64,000 nt of DNA from Bacilli bacterium. GTDB lineage: Bacteria > Bacillota_I > Bacilli_A > RFN20 > CAG-826. The notes under the pieces were generated by a model. The model made no database searches. It worked only from the letters and a program-made list of their open reading frames with translations, and was not told where the DNA came from. The stretch is taken from positions 1-64,000 of the forward strand of contig JAFTDF010000016.1 in NCBI GenBank assembly GCA_017454295.1, given 5' to 3'. The translations under genes were made by a program, and so were the position numbers. Of the stretch, positions 35,750-44,191 are shown one piece after another (positions within the stretch are counted from its first letter, which is position 1; every line of letters starts with the position of its first letter).

Positions 35750-35777
35750 AAAGAAAAAGCCCCACTTTTTGTGGGGC
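35750..35777 (-). terminator. Terminator of the accessory island
   Basis: Minus strand: GCCCCAC-AAAAA-GTGGGGC then TTTTTCTTTC, just after the HD-domain gene. Confidence 0.92.
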
Positions 35778-35788
35778 CGATACCACCG

Positions 35789-36227
35789 CTATTGATCGCA
35801 CGCCTCCAGCATTTTCAGGCATTCTTGCATGATGTCATATTTGGGCGGCTTCACCCCATCCACCCGGGTCAGGTCGCCATTATGCCGCAAATCGGCAATC
35901 TTTACCTTTCGGGCAATCTCGTTGTGGGCAAGGGCCTTGCAATAAAGGGGATAAGGCACCGCTTTATCGTGGGTGATTAAGCGCAAAGCCTCCTGCTCTT
36001 GCTGGGTTAAGGGCACGGTTTTCGCCAGATATTCCATACTGTATTCGGGGCAATCCTCCAAGACGTCATGGAGCAACGCCACGATGCAAGTGGATTCATC
36101 TTCCATTTGCTCCGCCACATGGGTGGGATGGATGGAATACATAGGGATAACCGCCGGTGTCAAATTGGCAGAGATGGGCACGCAACATGATGGTCATGGC
36201 CCGTTTGATACGTTCGTTATAAATCAT
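35789..36227 (-). pseudogene. HD-domain phosphohydrolase (SpoT/RelA-type), frameshifted
   Basis: Two frames together give one protein of about 144 residues. Frame 1 starts at ATG 36227 behind AAGGAGAGAAACC and reads MIYNERIKRAM...FDTGGYPYVFHPS. Frame 2 continues HPTHVAEQMEDESTCIVALLHDVLED and IADLRHNGDL. The HD motif (HDVLED) and the GGYPYVFHP-HVAEQM segment are those of small (p)ppGpp hydrolase-like HD proteins. The break is a 4-bp tandem duplication (GATGGATG on the plus strand, about 36127-36134). Removing one unit restores FHPTHVAEQM. A genuine mutation, slippage-based switching or a sequencing error are all possible. Confidence 0.8.
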
Positions 36228-36238
36228 GGTTTCTCTCC

Positions 36239-36703
36239 TTAATAATGGATGCGTTCGTATTGGATTCCCGCTTCCTCACACTTATCGAGGAAGGGGTGAT
36301 TATCCGGATTGCCATCAAAGAAGGCGACGAGACCCTTGAAAAGGTCTTCCCCAAAGACAGCTTTTAGTTTTTCGGTTTCCGTCTTGGAGAAGGAATAGGC
36401 ATATTCGTATTCCTCATCTCCAAACATTTGTTTCGCTAGTTCGGTGAAGTCGCGGCCTTCCAAATACAAGCTGCCGTCAGCGCGTAAATAGGCCGTCAAG
36501 CAAAACCAATCCCCGTTCTTTTTCTCGACATGATAGATTTCGCATTCCCGGGGTTCTTTCTTGGCCGCTTCTTTTTGGTGGTTGGTTAACCTCACAACGA
36601 AGCCCCGCCGATCCACCGTCTTTGGGGGTTGTAGGCCCGCGTCGATAAAAGCTCGGTCAATCAGTTCTTTCCAAGTCTCTCCCGTTGATTTTTCCTTCTT
36701 CAT
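36239..36703 (-). CDS. Hypothetical protein
   Basis: A 154-residue charged protein beginning MKKEKSTGETWKELIDRAF with a good Shine-Dalgarno (AAAGGAGAACC). I recognise no family. It contains alternating strands (ECEIYHVEKKNGDWFCLTAY) and an acidic helical part (FGDEEYEYAYSFSKTETEK). It lies between the HTH gene and the HD gene, in the segment that splits pnp from rpsO. Confidence 0.6.
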   Translation of the reverse strand: MKKEKSTGETWKELIDRAFIDAGLQPPKTVDRRGFVVRLTNHQKEAAKKEPRECEIYHVEKKNGDWFCLTAYLRADGSLYLEGRDFTELAKQMFGDEEYEYAYSFSKTETEKLKAVFGEDLFKGLVAFFDGNPDNHPFLDKCEEAGIQYERIHY

Positions 36704-36725
36704 AACGGTTCTCCTTTCGCCTCCA

Positions 36726-36754
36726 TCATAAAGAAAAGACCCGGAATTCGGGTC
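36726..36754 (-). terminator. Terminator after the HTH gene
   Basis: Minus strand: GACCC-GAATTCC-GGGTC followed by TTTTCTTT. Confidence 0.8.
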
Positions 36755-36772
36755 GAATCGGGTTCGACATTC

Positions 36773-37156
36773 TCACTTTGAGAATAACGGATCGAGTTGC
36801 TGGGAGACGAGTAACTCGTCGACTTTTAATGGATCATAGATTCCTTCCTCGATGCAATAACGAATGACGAGATCAAAAGGATCGCGGTTGAGGATATAAC
36901 CAGCGGATTTGACGAGGTGCTTGCATTCTTTGTATTGGAGGCGCAAAGCGATGGCCAAAGCACAGACGTTTCGCTTGGTGGGCCGTTGCTTAGGATTCGA
37001 CACCAATTTCGACCAGGTTTTCCGGTCAATCCCCGCCGCTTTATAGACTTCGGGATCAGTGAGCCCCCGGTTTTGAATCAGCTTGAAAAGATAGGTGTGG
37101 AACTCCTCATAATTGGTCTTCTCCGCGAGATATTGTTCCAAGGTCTTTTCGGGCAT
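36773..37156 (-). CDS. Small helix-turn-helix protein
   Basis: A 127-residue protein (MPEKTLEQYL) with a lambda-repressor-like HTH in the middle: GLTDPEVYKAAGIDRKTWSKL followed in family members by a conserved segment like RPTKRNVCALAIALRL, then a helical C-terminus (RDPFDLVIRYCIEEGIYD). Similar proteins are annotated as XRE-type regulators next to accessory or stress genes. The start is set by TATAAT six bases upstream; there is no Shine-Dalgarno, so the message is leaderless. Probably regulates its own island. Confidence 0.7.
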   Translation of the reverse strand: MPEKTLEQYLAEKTNYEEFHTYLFKLIQNRGLTDPEVYKAAGIDRKTWSKLVSNPKQRPTKRNVCALAIALRLQYKECKHLVKSAGYILNRDPFDLVIRYCIEEGIYDPLKVDELLVSQQLDPLFSK

Positions 37157-37162
37157 GCTCTT

Positions 37163-37168
37163 ATTATA
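37163..37168 (-). promoter_or_regulatory. -10 box of the HTH gene, leaderless
   Basis: TATAAT on the minus strand, six bases before the ATG. An upstream stem (GGTAG-CTAATGA-CTACC) lies at about 37190-37208. Confidence 0.55.
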
Positions 37169-37203
37169 TAAGAAAAGAATCCCCGCTAGGCGGTAGTCAT
37201 TAG

Positions 37204-37347
37204 CTACCACGGGTGGATTCCTAGCTTATTGAAGCAAAAGATCTCCCTTTTTTCAAGATAGATATCCGCAATCATTCCATCACGCTCAAGTAATTTGAAT
37301 GCCGCGTAACTTAACCACTCAGTTGTTTGATATCGAACGGTTATGTG
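37204..37347 (-). pseudogene. Remnant of an unrecognised gene
   Basis: After the rpsO terminator an open frame of 47 codons reads like the C-terminal end of a real protein (TTEWLSYAAFKLLERDGMIA, then EIFCFNKLGIHPW) and ends with TAG. It has no start codon with a ribosome site, and upstream it runs into the rpsO terminator in a different phase. Base composition is more AT-rich than its neighbours. I read it as the truncated 3' end of a lost accessory gene. Confidence 0.4.
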
Positions 37348-37362
37348 GCAAGAAGAACTACT

Positions 37363-37392
37363 TTGAAAAGAAAAGCCACCCCAACGGGTGGC
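37363..37392 (-). terminator. rpsO terminator
   Basis: Minus strand: GCCACCC-GTTG-GGGTGGC followed by TTTTCTTTTC. Confidence 0.9.
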
Positions 37393-37408
37393 GTATCCAA
37401 CATCGTAA

Positions 37409-37678
37409 TTACTTACGGATGCCGAGGGCTTTGATGAGCTTGCTGTAACGATCGGCATCGGTACGGGCGAGGTAGTCGAGAAGGCTACGACGCTTGCCGA
37501 CGAGGATGAGCAAGGAACGACGGGCACCGGCGTCTTGAGCGTTGTTCTTCAAGTGGGCGGTGAGGTCTTTGATACGTTCGGTGAGAAGGGCGATTTGGAC
37601 TTCGGCGGAACCGGTGTCCTTGGCGTCTTTGCCGAACTTCTTGATCAAAGCGGCGGTCTTTTCTTTGGTTAAGGCCAT
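37409..37678 (-). CDS. rpsO: 30S ribosomal protein S15
   Basis: An 89-residue protein, MALTKEKTAALIKKFG...GSAEVQIALLTERIKDLTAHL...RRSLLILVGKRRSLLDYLAR, the standard S15 sequence. It binds the central domain of 16S rRNA. Shine-Dalgarno AAAGGAGAAC precedes the ATG. In most bacteria pnp follows directly; here an accessory segment intervenes. Confidence 0.98.
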   Translation of the reverse strand: MALTKEKTAALIKKFGKDAKDTGSAEVQIALLTERIKDLTAHLKNNAQDAGARRSLLILVGKRRSLLDYLARTDADRYSKLIKALGIRK

Positions 37679-37763
37679 TACTAGTTCTCCTTTCTTTGGA
37701 CTTGGCCACGTCTAGGGTGAGATGGAAGGAGATCCGTCATCACTCCGGCGGGCTGCAGGCAAT

Positions 37764-37792
37764 ATGATAGGGAAATCGGGCTTGTTTTACAA
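37764..37792 (-). promoter_or_regulatory. rpsO promoter
   Basis: Minus strand: TTGTAA (37787-37792), 17 nt, TATCAT (37764-37769). The leader of about 80 nt could hold an S15 autoregulatory structure, but I could not establish one. Confidence 0.65.
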
Positions 37793-37870
37793 GGGAAATC
37801 GTTTTGCGGGAACGGGGATGCGAAAACCAGGATGAAAGCAGCCATCGCAATGACGCGGATTCGCTTTTTC

Positions 37871-37899
37871 TTGCGCCCTCACACGCACAGGAATAAAAT
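37871..37899 (+). promoter_or_regulatory. typA promoter
   Basis: TTGCGC (37871-37876), 17 nt, TAAAAT (37894-37899), then a leader with TTTTGGAGGA before the start. The rest of the 250-nt gap to rpsO shows nothing else. Confidence 0.65.
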
Positions 37900-37928
37900 A
37901 TCGCCCGTCAGTTTTGGAGGAATCCCCT

Positions 37929-39758
37929 ATGAACATGAGAAACATCGCCATCATCGCCCACGTCGACCATGGGAAAACCACCTTGGTCAACGCCCTCCTC
38001 GCTTCTTCGGGATCCTTCCGCGAAAACGAAGAGATTAAAGACCGCGCCCTCGATAGCAACCCTCAAGAACGCGAACGCGGCATCACCATCTTGGCCAAAA
38101 CCACTTCTTTATTATATAAAGATACCAAGATCAACATCGTCGACACCCCGGGGCACGCCGACTTCGGCGGGGAAGTCGAACGCATCATGCACATGGTCGA
38201 TGGCTGCTTGCTTTTGGTCGATGCCTTCGAAGGGACCATGCCCCAAACCCGCTTCGTCTTGAAAAACGCCTTAGCCAACCACATTAAGCCCATTGTCGTC
38301 ATCAACAAAGTCGACCGGCCCAATGCCGATCCCCAAAAAGCCGTCGATGAGGTCCTTGACCTCTTCATCGAACTCGGCGCCCCCGACGACATGCTGGAAT
38401 TCCCCGTCGTCTACGCCTCTGCGCTAAACGGCACCTCTTCCTTATCCCCCGAGCTCTCTTCCCAAGTCCCGGGCATGGAAGCCATCTTCGATACCATCCT
38501 CAAGGAAATCCCCGAGCCCAAATGCGAGCCCGACAAGCCCTTCTCCTTCCAACCCGCACTACTTGACTATAACGAATTCGTCGGCCGCATCGGCATCGGC
38601 ACCATCCGTTCCGGCAAGGTCCATGTCGGCGATATCGTTTCCAATGTCCATCTCGACGGTACCATGAAAGACTTCAAGATCATGAAACTCTACACCTTCC
38701 AAGGACTGCGCCGGGTCGAGGTCGAGGAAGTCGGCAGCGGCGACATCTGCGCCATCGCCGGAAATGGCGAATTCAACGTCGGGGAAACCTTCTGCGCCAA
38801 AGGCGAATCCATCATTTTGCCCCCGCTTCGCGTCGATGAACCCACCTTGCAGATGGAATTCGGTACCAATTCTTCTCCGTTACGCGGACAAGACGGCAAA
38901 TTCGTGACCGCCCGCGTCATCGAAGAACGCCTTTATGCCGAAACCCAGCGCGACGTCTCCTTACGTTATGCCCGCATCCCCAATAGCGAGACCTGGATCG
39001 TCTCCGGCCGCGGCGAACTTCACCTCGGCGTCTTAATCGAGACCATGCGCCGCGAAGGCTATGAACTCGAAGTCGCCAAACCCCACGTCATCATCAAGGA
39101 AATCGGCGGCGTCAAATGCGAACCCTACGAAGACCTCCAAATCGACGTCCCCAGCGAATTCGTCGGCGACATCATGGAAACCTTAGGTGCCCGTGGCGCC
39201 CAGATGATCGACATGGTCGATACCAACGGCATCAGCCGCATCACTTATGTGATCCCTTCCCGTGGCTTGCTCGGTTTCGTGAATAACTTCCTCACCTTAA
39301 CCAAAGGTTATGGCATTATCAACCACACTTTTAAGGAATACCGGCCCGTCTATGGCCATGCGGTTGGGGAACGTAACCTCGGGGTCCTCGTCTCCTCCGA
39401 TAAGGGCGACGCCACCCCCTACTCCATCGAAAAGATCGAAGACCATGGCACCATGTTCATCGCCCCCGGCACCACGTGCTACGAAGGGATGATCGTCGGC
39501 GAACACCGCTACCCCAGCGACCTGGTCGTCAACGTCACCGCGGCCAAACCCCAAACCAACGTCCGCTCCTCCAATAAGGATCAGACCGTCGTCCTCAAAT
39601 CGCCGCGGAAGATGTCCTTAGAAGCCTGCCTGGACTACATCAATTCCGACGAACTTGTCGAAATCACCCCCAGCGCCTATCGGATGCGCAAGAAAATCCT
39701 GCCCACCGCCGAACGCAAAAAATGGGAAGCCAAGCAGCGCAACCTCACCGAAGACTAA
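37929..39758 (+). CDS. typA: Ribosome-associated GTPase TypA/BipA
   Basis: A 609-residue translational GTPase: G1 [10 protein letters not shown]2 RERGITI, G3 [15 protein letters not shown]4 NKVDRP, and the family-specific C-terminus ending [15 protein letters not shown]. It helps 50S assembly and growth under stress. The start ATG 37929 (MNMRNIAII) follows GGAGGA at seven bases; another ATG is two codons later. Confidence 0.96.
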   Translation: MNMRNIAIIAHVDHGKTTLVNALLASSGSFRENEEIKDRALDSNPQERERGITILAKTTSLLYKDTKINIVDTPGHADFGGEVERIMHMVDGCLLLVDAFEGTMPQTRFVLKNALANHIKPIVVINKVDRPNADPQKAVDEVLDLFIELGAPDDMLEFPVVYASALNGTSSLSPELSSQVPGMEAIFDTILKEIPEPKCEPDKPFSFQPALLDYNEFVGRIGIGTIRSGKVHVGDIVSNVHLDGTMKDFKIMKLYTFQGLRRVEVEEVGSGDICAIAGNGEFNVGETFCAKGESIILPPLRVDEPTLQMEFGTNSSPLRGQDGKFVTARVIEERLYAETQRDVSLRYARIPNSETWIVSGRGELHLGVLIETMRREGYELEVAKPHVIIKEIGGVKCEPYEDLQIDVPSEFVGDIMETLGARGAQMIDMVDTNGISRITYVIPSRGLLGFVNNFLTLTKGYGIINHTFKEYRPVYGHAVGERNLGVLVSSDKGDATPYSIEKIEDHGTMFIAPGTTCYEGMIVGEHRYPSDLVVNVTAAKPQTNVRSSNKDQTVVLKSPRKMSLEACLDYINSDELVEITPSAYRMRKKILPTAERKKWEAKQRNLTED

Positions 39759-39763
39759 AACAG

Positions 39764-39787
39764 AACGCCCAGCCGGGCGTTTTCTTT
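39764..39787 (+). terminator. typA terminator
   Basis: ACGCCC-AGCC-GGGCGT followed by TTTCTTT. The T-tract overlaps the stop region of the convergent ribF. Confidence 0.85.
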
Positions 39788-40691
39788 AATTCAAATCCTC
39801 AATCGCTTCGACCGCGGCTTTGTCTTTTTGCAGTTGGGCCGCTAGGGCGCTAAGGCCATCGAATTTCATTTCGGGGCGTAGCATTTGGATAAAATCCAAA
39901 TAGAGGGTAAACCCATAATCGTCATGGGCATCGTAATTGACGTAATGGAGCAAGTGGGCTTCCACCGTTTTGGGGAGTCCTTGTCCCACCGTGGGGTTAT
40001 TGCCGACGTTGACCATGGCTTTGTAATAACGGCCTTTGAAATAGGCAAGGCAGAAATAGACGCCGCTTTTGGGATATAGATAGGGGAAATCGCAATGGAG
40101 ATTGAGGGTGGGAAAGCCGATATTGCGGCCGAGTCGATTCCCTTGCACCGTCTTCCCAACGATGCCATAAGGACGACCTAGCAAACGCTTGGCCGCTTCC
40201 ATCTCGCCGCGGGAGATATGCTGCTTGATATAAGAGGTGGAGATTTTGCGGTCCCCATCCATGACGAAGGGTACCACTTTGACCTCGAAGTATTTCTTTA
40301 ACAATTCGATATCGCCTTTCCCGCCCTTTCCGTAATGGTAGTCCTCCCCGCAGACGACTTTGACCGTTCCTAAAGGTACGAGGATCTTCTCGATGAATTC
40401 GACGGGGCTAAGCTGATAGACGGAGGCATCCCCTTGGTAGACATAGGCATAATCCAAAGGTTCCCGACCCATCCATTTGAGCCGATCGGCCACGCTGGAA
40501 AGGAAATAATCCCCTTTTCCGGGGAAGGGTTGGGAGAAAAGGAGGACGCCGCAATAGTCGTCGCTGGCGAATAAGGCATCCACTAGTAACGCCCGGTGGC
40601 CACGATGAAAACCATCGAAATCCCCTAGGGCCAAGGTGAGCCCTTTTTTGGGCTTAGGCATCTTGCGTAAATCAAAGCCGATGATATCCAT
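39786..40691 (-). CDS. ribF: Bifunctional riboflavin kinase/FAD synthetase
   Basis: A 301-residue enzyme making FMN and FAD from riboflavin. The N-terminal nucleotidyltransferase has LALGDFDGFHRGHRALL and CGEDYHYGKGGKGD; the C-terminal kinase has GNRLGRNIGFPTLNL and MVNVGNNPTVG. The ATG shares one base with the truB stop (TGATG), the usual truB-ribF pair. Confidence 0.95.
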   Translation of the reverse strand: MDIIGFDLRKMPKPKKGLTLALGDFDGFHRGHRALLVDALFASDDYCGVLLFSQPFPGKGDYFLSSVADRLKWMGREPLDYAYVYQGDASVYQLSPVEFIEKILVPLGTVKVVCGEDYHYGKGGKGDIELLKKYFEVKVVPFVMDGDRKISTSYIKQHISRGEMEAAKRLLGRPYGIVGKTVQGNRLGRNIGFPTLNLHCDFPYLYPKSGVYFCLAYFKGRYYKAMVNVGNNPTVGQGLPKTVEAHLLHYVNYDAHDDYGFTLYLDFIQMLRPEMKFDGLSALAAQLQKDKAAVEAIEDLN

Positions 40692-41536
40692 CAAAATAAG
40701 CCTCTTAGACTATGATAAACCCCTTCTCCGTCTTTTTCATAGACGGCAATCGCTTGGTTTCGATAGATCAGTAGCACTTCCTGCGCCGCCGATGGGAGGG
40801 ATAATTTCACCCCGTTGAGGGCCTTTTGATAGGTGGTTTCATCGAGTTCAAACCGCTCCATATGGCTGAGGATTTGAAGGGGGTTTTGCAAGGAATTTTC
40901 GTCAATTTCGTCCAGTTTTTGCGCGTTTTCGACGCGGAAGGGACCAATCGCGGTGCGACGCAAGGCAACTAGATGCCCGATGGTGCCTAGGCGCCTAGCG
41001 AGTTCCTCCCCCAAGGTGCGGATATAGGCGCCTTTGGAGACTTTGACGCGAAAAGAAATCGTAGAGGCATCATAGCCGAGGAGTTGGCTTTCATAGACTT
41101 CGATTTCCCGACCATGGCGTTCAATTTCTTTGCCTTGGTGGGCGAGTTTATATAAAGCCACCCCATCCACTTTGATCGCGGAGGTCATAGGCGGGATTTG
41201 GATTTGTTTGCCTAGCAAAGATGAAAGGGCCGTTTCGATTTGGGATTGGCTAAGTGCGGGAACGGGCTGCTCTTCTTGAATGGCCCCCGTCAAATCCCCC
41301 GTATCGGTGGCAACCCCTAACTTCAAGGTGGCTTCGTATTCTTTCTCTTCGTCGCGAGCAAAACGAAGGGCTTTATTCCCCGCGTTGACCCCGATGATCA
41401 ATAGCCCGGTGGCAAAAGGATCGAGGGTGCCCAAATGCCCCACTTTTTGGGTATGGAAGTAACGGCCGATCGTATTGTCGACCTTGCGGGAAGTCAGCCC
41501 CGCCTCCTTATCGAGAAAGAGGATTCCGGATTGCAT
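40691..41536 (-). CDS. truB: tRNA pseudouridine-55 synthase
   Basis: A 281-residue enzyme that makes pseudouridine 55 in the T loop of tRNAs. Motifs: GILFLDKEAGLTS, the catalytic Asp in HLGTLDPFATGLL, and KGAYIRTLGEELARRLG. No Shine-Dalgarno; TAAACT lies six bases before the ATG, so the truB-ribF mRNA is probably leaderless. Confidence 0.95.
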   Translation of the reverse strand: MQSGILFLDKEAGLTSRKVDNTIGRYFHTQKVGHLGTLDPFATGLLIIGVNAGNKALRFARDEEKEYEATLKLGVATDTGDLTGAIQEEQPVPALSQSQIETALSSLLGKQIQIPPMTSAIKVDGVALYKLAHQGKEIERHGREIEVYESQLLGYDASTISFRVKVSKGAYIRTLGEELARRLGTIGHLVALRRTAIGPFRVENAQKLDEIDENSLQNPLQILSHMERFELDETTYQKALNGVKLSLPSAAQEVLLIYRNQAIAVYEKDGEGVYHSLRGLF

Positions 41537-41542
41537 GGGATT

Positions 41543-41574
41543 AGTTTAACAGGTTGGTCCGCTTTTGCTATGAT
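41543..41574. promoter_or_regulatory. Overlapping divergent promoters of truB and the ttcA-like gene
   Basis: Plus strand: TTAACA (41546-41551), 17 nt, extended -10 TGCTATGAT with TATGAT at 41569-41574, then GTG start seven bases later. Minus strand: TAAACT (41543-41548), six bases before the truB ATG. The truB -10 overlaps the ttcA -35, so polymerase can use only one at a time. Both messages should be leaderless. Confidence 0.6.
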
Positions 41575-41581
41575 TAGCCTC

Positions 41582-42718
41582 GTGAAATATATCCGTAAAG
41601 TCTTGGCCTGCTTACGCAAAGCCGACGAAACCTTCTCTTTGATCGACGAACGCGACCGCATCCTGGTCGGGGTTTCCGGTGGCAAGGATTCGATGGCCTT
41701 GCTCAAGGCTTTATCCATCTACCGCAAATTCTCGCAAAAGCATTTTTCCATCGTCCCCGTCTCCTTGGATCTAGGTTTCCCCGGCTTTGAAACCAAGCAG
41801 ATGGAAGACTTCGCCGCCTCCTTGGGATTGACCCTGCGTGTCGACGATGCCAAAGAAGTCTACCCGATCCTTTTGGCCCACACCAAAGAAGACCACCACA
41901 TCCCCTGTTCGATTTGCTCACGGATGAAAAAAGCCGCCATCAACGCCGCGGCGAAAAAATATCGGTGCAACAAAGTCGCCTTCGCCCATCACCAAGACGA
42001 TGCTTTGGAAACCTTGCTCATGAACATGATCCATGGTGGAAAAGTGGCGACTTTTGAGCCAGAAATGCATCTTTCCCGGGCGGGCATCACCTTTATCCGT
42101 CCCTTTATCTTCGTCTCCGAAGAGGATATCAAAGGTATGGTGAGCGAAGAAAGCATCCCCGTGCTAGGGAAAACTTGCCCCGCCGATGGCTTCACCGAAC
42201 GCGAATACTGCAAACAAAAACTGCAAACCCTGTATCAAGAACGAAGCGAGGCCAAAACCAATTTTGCCTCCATGCTTTATAACTACGAGCCCTTCTTGCT
42301 CTATTTCGACCGGATTTATTATGCGATCCCAGGTGCTCCAAAATTTGCGTTAAAACCCAACGTCCATCCTTCCCATGTCGTGGCTTATAACGCCTTGGTG
42401 AAGAAACATCCCGAACTTTCCTATATGGAAAAAGAAGCCACCACCTTCTTCTTTTGCAAAAACAAGAAGATCGTCGGTCGTATCGATTTCACTTTCGAAA
42501 ACGCCCATACGTGCGTGATTTCCTGCATCGAATCCTATCTCAGCGAAGAAGAGACCTTAGTCTTTGCCAGGGCGATGATGAAGCGTCTCCTTGATCAGAT
42601 CAATCCCCTCTATTACGTCTATACGGGAAAGCGAAAACGCTTGGCGAAAGCCTTGGGCTTTGCCTTAGGTCGCGCTCCTGGACACATGCAGCAGCTCGCC
42701 TACTACGGCAAGAAGTAA
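41582..42718 (+). CDS. TtcA-like tRNA thiolation protein with C-terminal extension
   Basis: A 378-residue PP-loop protein: GVSGGKDSMALLKAL, a CSICSRMKK cysteine pair, AHHQDDALETLLMNM and a later Cys in LGKTCPADG, as in the TtcA/TilS group that thiolates or modifies tRNA with an iron-sulfur cluster. The last 130 residues (from about LKPNVHPSHVVAYNALV) are an extra domain I do not recognise. The GTG start at 41582 follows from the promoter; an ATG at 41571 lies inside the -10 box. Confidence 0.8.
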   Translation: MKYIRKVLACLRKADETFSLIDERDRILVGVSGGKDSMALLKALSIYRKFSQKHFSIVPVSLDLGFPGFETKQMEDFAASLGLTLRVDDAKEVYPILLAHTKEDHHIPCSICSRMKKAAINAAAKKYRCNKVAFAHHQDDALETLLMNMIHGGKVATFEPEMHLSRAGITFIRPFIFVSEEDIKGMVSEESIPVLGKTCPADGFTEREYCKQKLQTLYQERSEAKTNFASMLYNYEPFLLYFDRIYYAIPGAPKFALKPNVHPSHVVAYNALVKKHPELSYMEKEATTFFFCKNKKIVGRIDFTFENAHTCVISCIESYLSEEETLVFARAMMKRLLDQINPLYYVYTGKRKRLAKALGFALGRAPGHMQQLAYYGKK

Positions 42719-44191
42719 CTATTTTCGATAAGCGGTTTGATAAAAGCCACGCCACGGGGCGAGGTTTTCGATGGTTTTTCCAATCGCAAGCACCAAGGCG
42801 TCTTGGTATTTCGGAGCCAGCACATGGAGGCCAACGGGCAACCCGTTTTCGCCGATTCCAGCGGGCACCGAAGCGGCTGGATAGCCCACGAAATTTGCCA
42901 AAAAGGTCGGGGCGAAGCCAAGATTCGAATCGATGGATATCCCATTGATTTCGCTTGGCCCTTGGGTCGTCCCTTTTTCCAAAGCGTTCTCCGGCGGGAA
43001 GCAACACGCCGTCGGCGATAAAATGGCGTCATAAGAAGTGAAGACATCCTCAAACGCATCGAGGATCTCCGTCCGTGTCAAATTGAATTGATAGAGATCT
43101 TCCGTGGTGAGATGGCCCGCTTTTTCGACATATTCGGCGAATAAGGGATGGACTTCATCGCCATGTTCTTTTAAGAAGTCGATGCCTCGTTCCTGCTTTA
43201 AGGTTTCGAATTCGATATAAGAATCGAAACTTAAGCTTAAGCACCACTGCTCCATGATTTCCTTGGCGCTTCGGGGAAAGGACATCTTCACCTCTTCCAC
43301 GATCGCCCCCGCTTCTATTAGTTTCTTGAGGCAAGTTCTGACTTTCGCTTCAATTTCAGGATCCACCGGCAAAATCCCCAGTCCTGAGACATAGGCAAAA
43401 CGTTTCCCGCGAAGCGATTGTTTCATTTCCAACGTGAAATCTTCGTGGGCAAAAGGAATCGAGGTGGGGTCGCGGCGGTCATAACGGACTAAGGCGTTGA
43501 GCAAAAACGCACTATCTTCCACCGTCTTGGTTAATACCCCCGTGCAGCAATAAGGATGGGTGGCGGAAAAACTATCAGGGCGGATCACCGAAGGGATCAA
43601 ACCGGCAGAGGCCTTAAAACCAAAGAGGTTATTCCACGCGGCGGGGATGCGAATCGATCCACCGGCATCGCCGCCTTCGGCGATGAGCACCATCCCAGAA
43701 GCCACCGCGGCGGCGCTGCCTCCGCTGGAACCTCCCGAATTCTTCGATAAATCGAAGGGATTATGCGTCGGGCCGTACATTTTATTATCGGTGAGTCCGC
43801 TAAAGCCAAAAGAAGGCGCATTGGTTTTGCCCACGCAAATCGCATCCATGCTCTCCAAAGCTTTGCAAACCTCGGAATCCAATGGGTCGATGCTTTGATA
43901 ATGGAGGACGCCTCCATGACTCGCGGGCCAGCCTTTTTTCGAAGGTAAGAAATCCTTCAAGGCGAAAGGCACCCCTGATAAAGGACCAACACGTTCCCCG
44001 GAAGCAATGCGCTCTTTCAAGGCTTTCGCTGCCGCGGTTGCTTCCGCGAATTTGGTATAGGTAAAAGCGTGAATCAGCGGATTCAAACGCTCGATACGAT
44101 CGATGAAATAGGCCAACACCGTTTCAGGATCGGCTTGACCCGATTGAACCAAGTGCCCTAATTCTAAGGCCGATAAGGTTTCATACTCCAT
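42719..44191 (-). CDS. Amidase-signature family enzyme
   Basis: A 490-residue amidase with the Ser-cisSer-Lys site: Lys in GVPFALKDFLPS, then KNSGGSSGGSAAAVASG and GGDAGGSIRIPAAW. It resembles GatA, but no gatB or gatC is nearby, and it follows the transporter gene, so I keep the general family name. The ATG overlaps the upstream stop by one base (TAATG). Frames starting further upstream are artefacts. Confidence 0.85.
   Translation of the reverse strand: MEYETLSALELGHLVQSGQADPETVLAYFIDRIERLNPLIHAFTYTKFAEATAAAKALKERIASGERVGPLSGVPFALKDFLPSKKGWPASHGGVLHYQSIDPLDSEVCKALESMDAICVGKTNAPSFGFSGLTDNKMYGPTHNPFDLSKNSGGSSGGSAAAVASGMVLIAEGGDAGGSIRIPAAWNNLFGFKASAGLIPSVIRPDSFSATHPYCCTGVLTKTVEDSAFLLNALVRYDRRDPTSIPFAHEDFTLEMKQSLRGKRFAYVSGLGILPVDPEIEAKVRTCLKKLIEAGAIVEEVKMSFPRSAKEIMEQWCLSLSFDSYIEFETLKQERGIDFLKEHGDEVHPLFAEYVEKAGHLTTEDLYQFNLTRTEILDAFEDVFTSYDAILSPTACCFPPENALEKGTTQGPSEINGISIDSNLGFAPTFLANFVGYPAASVPAGIGENGLPVGLHVLAPKYQDALVLAIGKTIENLAPWRGFYQTAYRK

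Noticed and set aside
33438-35822. Longer pnp starting at 35822
   Set aside because: The extension covers the island terminator and the pnp promoter; MKQVFETTF is the normal N-terminus.
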